64,000 nucleotides of DNA from Notospermus geniculatus (taxonomy: Eukaryota; Nemertea; Pilidiophora; Heteronemertea; Lineidae), in the NCBI GenBank assembly GCA_002633025.1, contig NMRB01000160.1, positions 259,558 through 323,557 on the forward strand, read 5' to 3'. Below are positions 63,714-64,000 of this stretch, one piece after another. Each line of letters starts with the position of its first letter. Within the stretch, counting starts at the first letter, position 1. A program made the translations under genes and the position numbers. The notes under the pieces are model-generated. The model saw only the letters and a program-made list of their open reading frames with translations. It ran no database searches and was not told the DNA's origin.

Positions 63714-63779
63714 CTGAAAAGAAAATTGAGAAATTTACAAGAAAACATACGTAGTATGACACGGGCATTGAGAATTTAA

Positions 63780-64000
63780 ATGAAATGGTCCATGGACCAT
63801 GTGCTCACCGGGTTGGACATAACAGTCTAATGACAGAGGGATGAGCAATCTGGGTAAAGTCAATCCCAAGTAGGTGACGATTTTCGGTTTACGCCACCTG
63901 GCGGCCATATTGGATATCCGATTGGGCCAGAACTTCACATGCACATAAATGTCATCTGCAGAGGGCCACATAGCACATTGGAGCGCTTTGGGTCAAGTCG
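63780..64000. repeat. 145-bp-period repeat, start of a copy running off the edge
   Basis: Starts ATGAAATGGTCCATGGACCA, GTGCTCACCGGGTTGGACAT as at 8411, and reaches its first GCCACCTGGCGGCCA block at 63893. Confidence 0.85.

Noticed and set aside
42872-63713. Two adjacent genes: an Ig/EGF/module gene and a separate MUC4-like gene
   Set aside because: Phases connect from 46116 through 44471 to 42872, and no stop, start or promoter-like break is seen between them; this remains open until cDNA is available.

Overview
Eukaryotic genomic DNA. Almost all of the window is one very large multi-exon gene on the minus strand, with long introns full of small inverted-repeat transposons. The ectodomain mix, the vertebrate-type short interstitial CCCTAA repeats and the frequent words TAGGCCTA, ACCGGT and ACATGT suggest an invertebrate deuterostome (lancelet, acorn worm or echinoderm). 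I lean towards a lancelet-like animal but cannot prove it. Two N runs (17686-17992 and 38378-38625) mark assembly gaps.

The gene reads from the right edge (its 5' end lies beyond 64000) to a stop codon at 2563. I placed about 50 distinct coding exons with GT/AG borders and checked that reading phase is continuous from one to the next. They give at least about 4,150 residues. The order is: EGF, FN3, EGF, EGF, two Ig-like domains, two CARDB-like cysteine modules; the same EGF-EGF-Ig-Ig-module-module unit again; seven more CARDB-like modules; a NIDO domain; an AMOP domain; a VWD domain ending in a WRV motif; a post-VWD segment and a PPT-type beta domain; about nine EGF-like repeats; an SEA domain; three EGF repeats; one membrane helix; and a short cytoplasmic tail with repeated RRxS motifs. 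The NIDO-AMOP-VWD-EGF-TM core is the architecture of vertebrate MUC4, so I call it a MUC4-like membrane receptor or adhesion protein with a much enlarged N-terminal region.

Three direct duplications shape the locus. (1) 51.98-56.93 kb and 56.94-62.51 kb repeat the EGF/Ig/module unit. (2) 21.17-32.92 kb and 33.06-45.72 kb repeat the last CARDB-like module plus the whole NIDO-AMOP-VWD cassette. (3) 15.38-17.68 kb and 18.12-20.45 kb repeat the post-VWD domain and two EGF exons. For (2), splice phases do not allow both copies to be read one after the other, and one copy carries a frameshift. It is therefore either a set of alternative cassettes, a broken copy, or two haplotypes assembled in tandem. 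The junctions of (2) and (3) both hold the tail of the same dispersed repeat.

The rest is intron: a dispersed repeat with a 145-bp internal period, several MITE families (some dated by filled/empty sites between the duplicated copies), tRNA-derived SINE pieces, minisatellites, and one decayed helicase fragment. I found no RNA genes, CRISPR arrays or plus-strand genes.
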